Shown here: one piece after another, positions 5,011-5,531 of the stretch
Position numbering within the stretch: the first letter of the stretch is position 1
Layout: each line of letters opens with the position of its first letter
Origin: Thermoplasmatota archaeon
GTDB lineage: Archaea; Thermoplasmatota; Thermoplasmata; Thermoplasmatales; Thermoplasmataceae
Length of the DNA: 5,531 bases
Reading direction: 5' to 3'
Assembly (NCBI GenBank): GCA_023489425.1
Contig: JAMDCG010000095.1
Span: 1 to 5,531 of the forward strand
Notes under the pieces: model-generated
Database searches by the model: none
Told to the model about the DNA's origin: nothing
The model's input: only the letters and a program-made list of their open reading frames with translations
Made by a program: the position numbers and the translations under genes

Positions 5011-5531
5011 AAGAATTGCAATTGTAGGTGGTGGTGGACGGGAGGATGCACTCGCTCGAAGGTTGTTTCAGGATGGAGCTGAACTCATATCCATAATGCC
5101 AAACGATAATCCGTCCATAAGGTCAATAAGCAGCGAGTCCCTGGTAACGAAATCCATGGATACTGATATGATAACAAGATATATAATGGATAAGAGACCG
5201 GATCTCGTATATGTAAGTCCAGATGGATATCTCGAAACAAATCTTGTGGATAAGCTTGAATATAACAAAATCAAGGTCGCAAGTCCAACCTCAGCATCAT
5301 TCCAGATTGAAAGTTCAAAAATCTTCATGAGACAGCTGATGAAGAGATATGGGATTCCTGGAAACCTGAAGTATGAGGTTTTAAATAATGAATACGATAT
5401 TCAGAAATTGCTATCGAACACTAGTCTTGAATTTGCTATCAAGCCCTCTGGATTAACCGGAGGAAAAGGAGTAAAGATAACTGATCAGCATTTCAACAGC
5501 AGAGCAGAGGCAATAGGATATGCTCAGGAAG
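5003..5531 (+). CDS. purD: Phosphoribosylamine-glycine ligase (GAR synthetase), N-terminal part (3' end beyond window)
   Basis: This enzyme joins glycine to 5-phosphoribosylamine with ATP, the second step of de novo purine synthesis. The window contains 176 codons of a protein usually about 420-440 residues long. Visible parts are the Rossmann-like N-domain with the Gly-rich loop VGGGGRE (8-14), MPNDNPSI at 32-39 (as in the archaeal MxNxNPGI pattern), SPTSASFQIESSK at 94-106, and the start of the ATP-grasp domain with RYGIPG (115-120) and KPSGLTGGKGVKI (147-159), the ATP-binding loop. Two family motifs are altered: the usual GREH is GRED (Asp15), and the usual GPExPL is SPDGYL (72-77). The ATG at 5003 lies inside the last codons of scpB (8-base overlap, +1 frame relative to scpB), which suggests translational coupling. 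Another ATP-grasp ligase such as PurK or PurT fits the motif order less well. A divergent GAR synthetase or a paralogue of altered function cannot be excluded without the C-terminal part. Confidence 0.87.
   Translation, partial: MSERIAIVGGGGREDALARRLFQDGAELISIMPNDNPSIRSISSESLVTKSMDTDMITRYIMDKRPDLVYVSPDGYLETNLVDKLEYNKIKVASPTSASFQIESSKIFMRQLMKRYGIPGNLKYEVLNNEYDIQKLLSNTSLEFAIKPSGLTGGKGVKITDQHFNSRAEAIGYAQE

Noticed and set aside
4641..5328. Minus-strand open frames inside scpB (4641-4832) and purD (5068-5328)
   Set aside because: Both are antisense to strongly supported genes with family motifs; composition follows the complementary frame.

Overview
The window looks like a stretch of archaeal chromosome, most likely from a thermoplasmatal (Thermoplasma/Ferroplasma/Cuniculiplasma-like) euryarchaeon. 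The evidence is an AT-rich base composition, heavy use of AGA/AGG and ATA codons, archaeal box A (TATA) elements at about -25 to -30, some apparently leaderless starts, the archaeal form of PurD, and a prokaryotic-type SMC/ScpB pair. The lineage assignment is an inference from style; no rRNA or other phylogenetic marker gene lies in the window.

Layout. Positions 1-1233 (minus) hold the first 411 codons of a chromosome-segregation SMC ATPase. It begins at a TTG codon and its 3' part lies beyond the left edge. Directly upstream on the same strand (1284-1859) is a six-helix membrane protein resembling the CcdC/DUF1453 family. A 218-base divergent gap with a few short dyads (1860-2077) leads to tRNase Z (2078-3025, plus). 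That gene converges on, and overlaps by 20 bases, an NCS1-type purine/cytosine permease (3006-4400, minus). A compact 109-base divergent promoter region (4401-4509) separates the permease from scpB (4510-5010, plus). The stop of scpB overlaps by 8 bases the start of purD (5003 onward, plus), which runs off the right edge.

How the genes fit together. Two parts of the condensin machinery, the SMC ATPase and the kleisin-associated ScpB, lie about 3.3 kb apart on opposite strands instead of in one operon; no scpA is visible. scpB is translationally linked to purD (de novo purine synthesis), and that pair shares a promoter region with a predicted nucleobase importer, so purine supply by import and by synthesis meet at one intergenic region. 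tRNase Z (tRNA 3'-end maturation) and the CcdC-like protein have no evident functional link to their neighbours.

No tRNA, rRNA, CRISPR array, insertion sequence or phage gene was recognised. This is mostly a core-gene region. The points worth a second look are the stem structure over the convergent overlap, the altered N-terminal motifs of PurD, the scpB-purD coupling, and the dyads upstream of tRNase Z.
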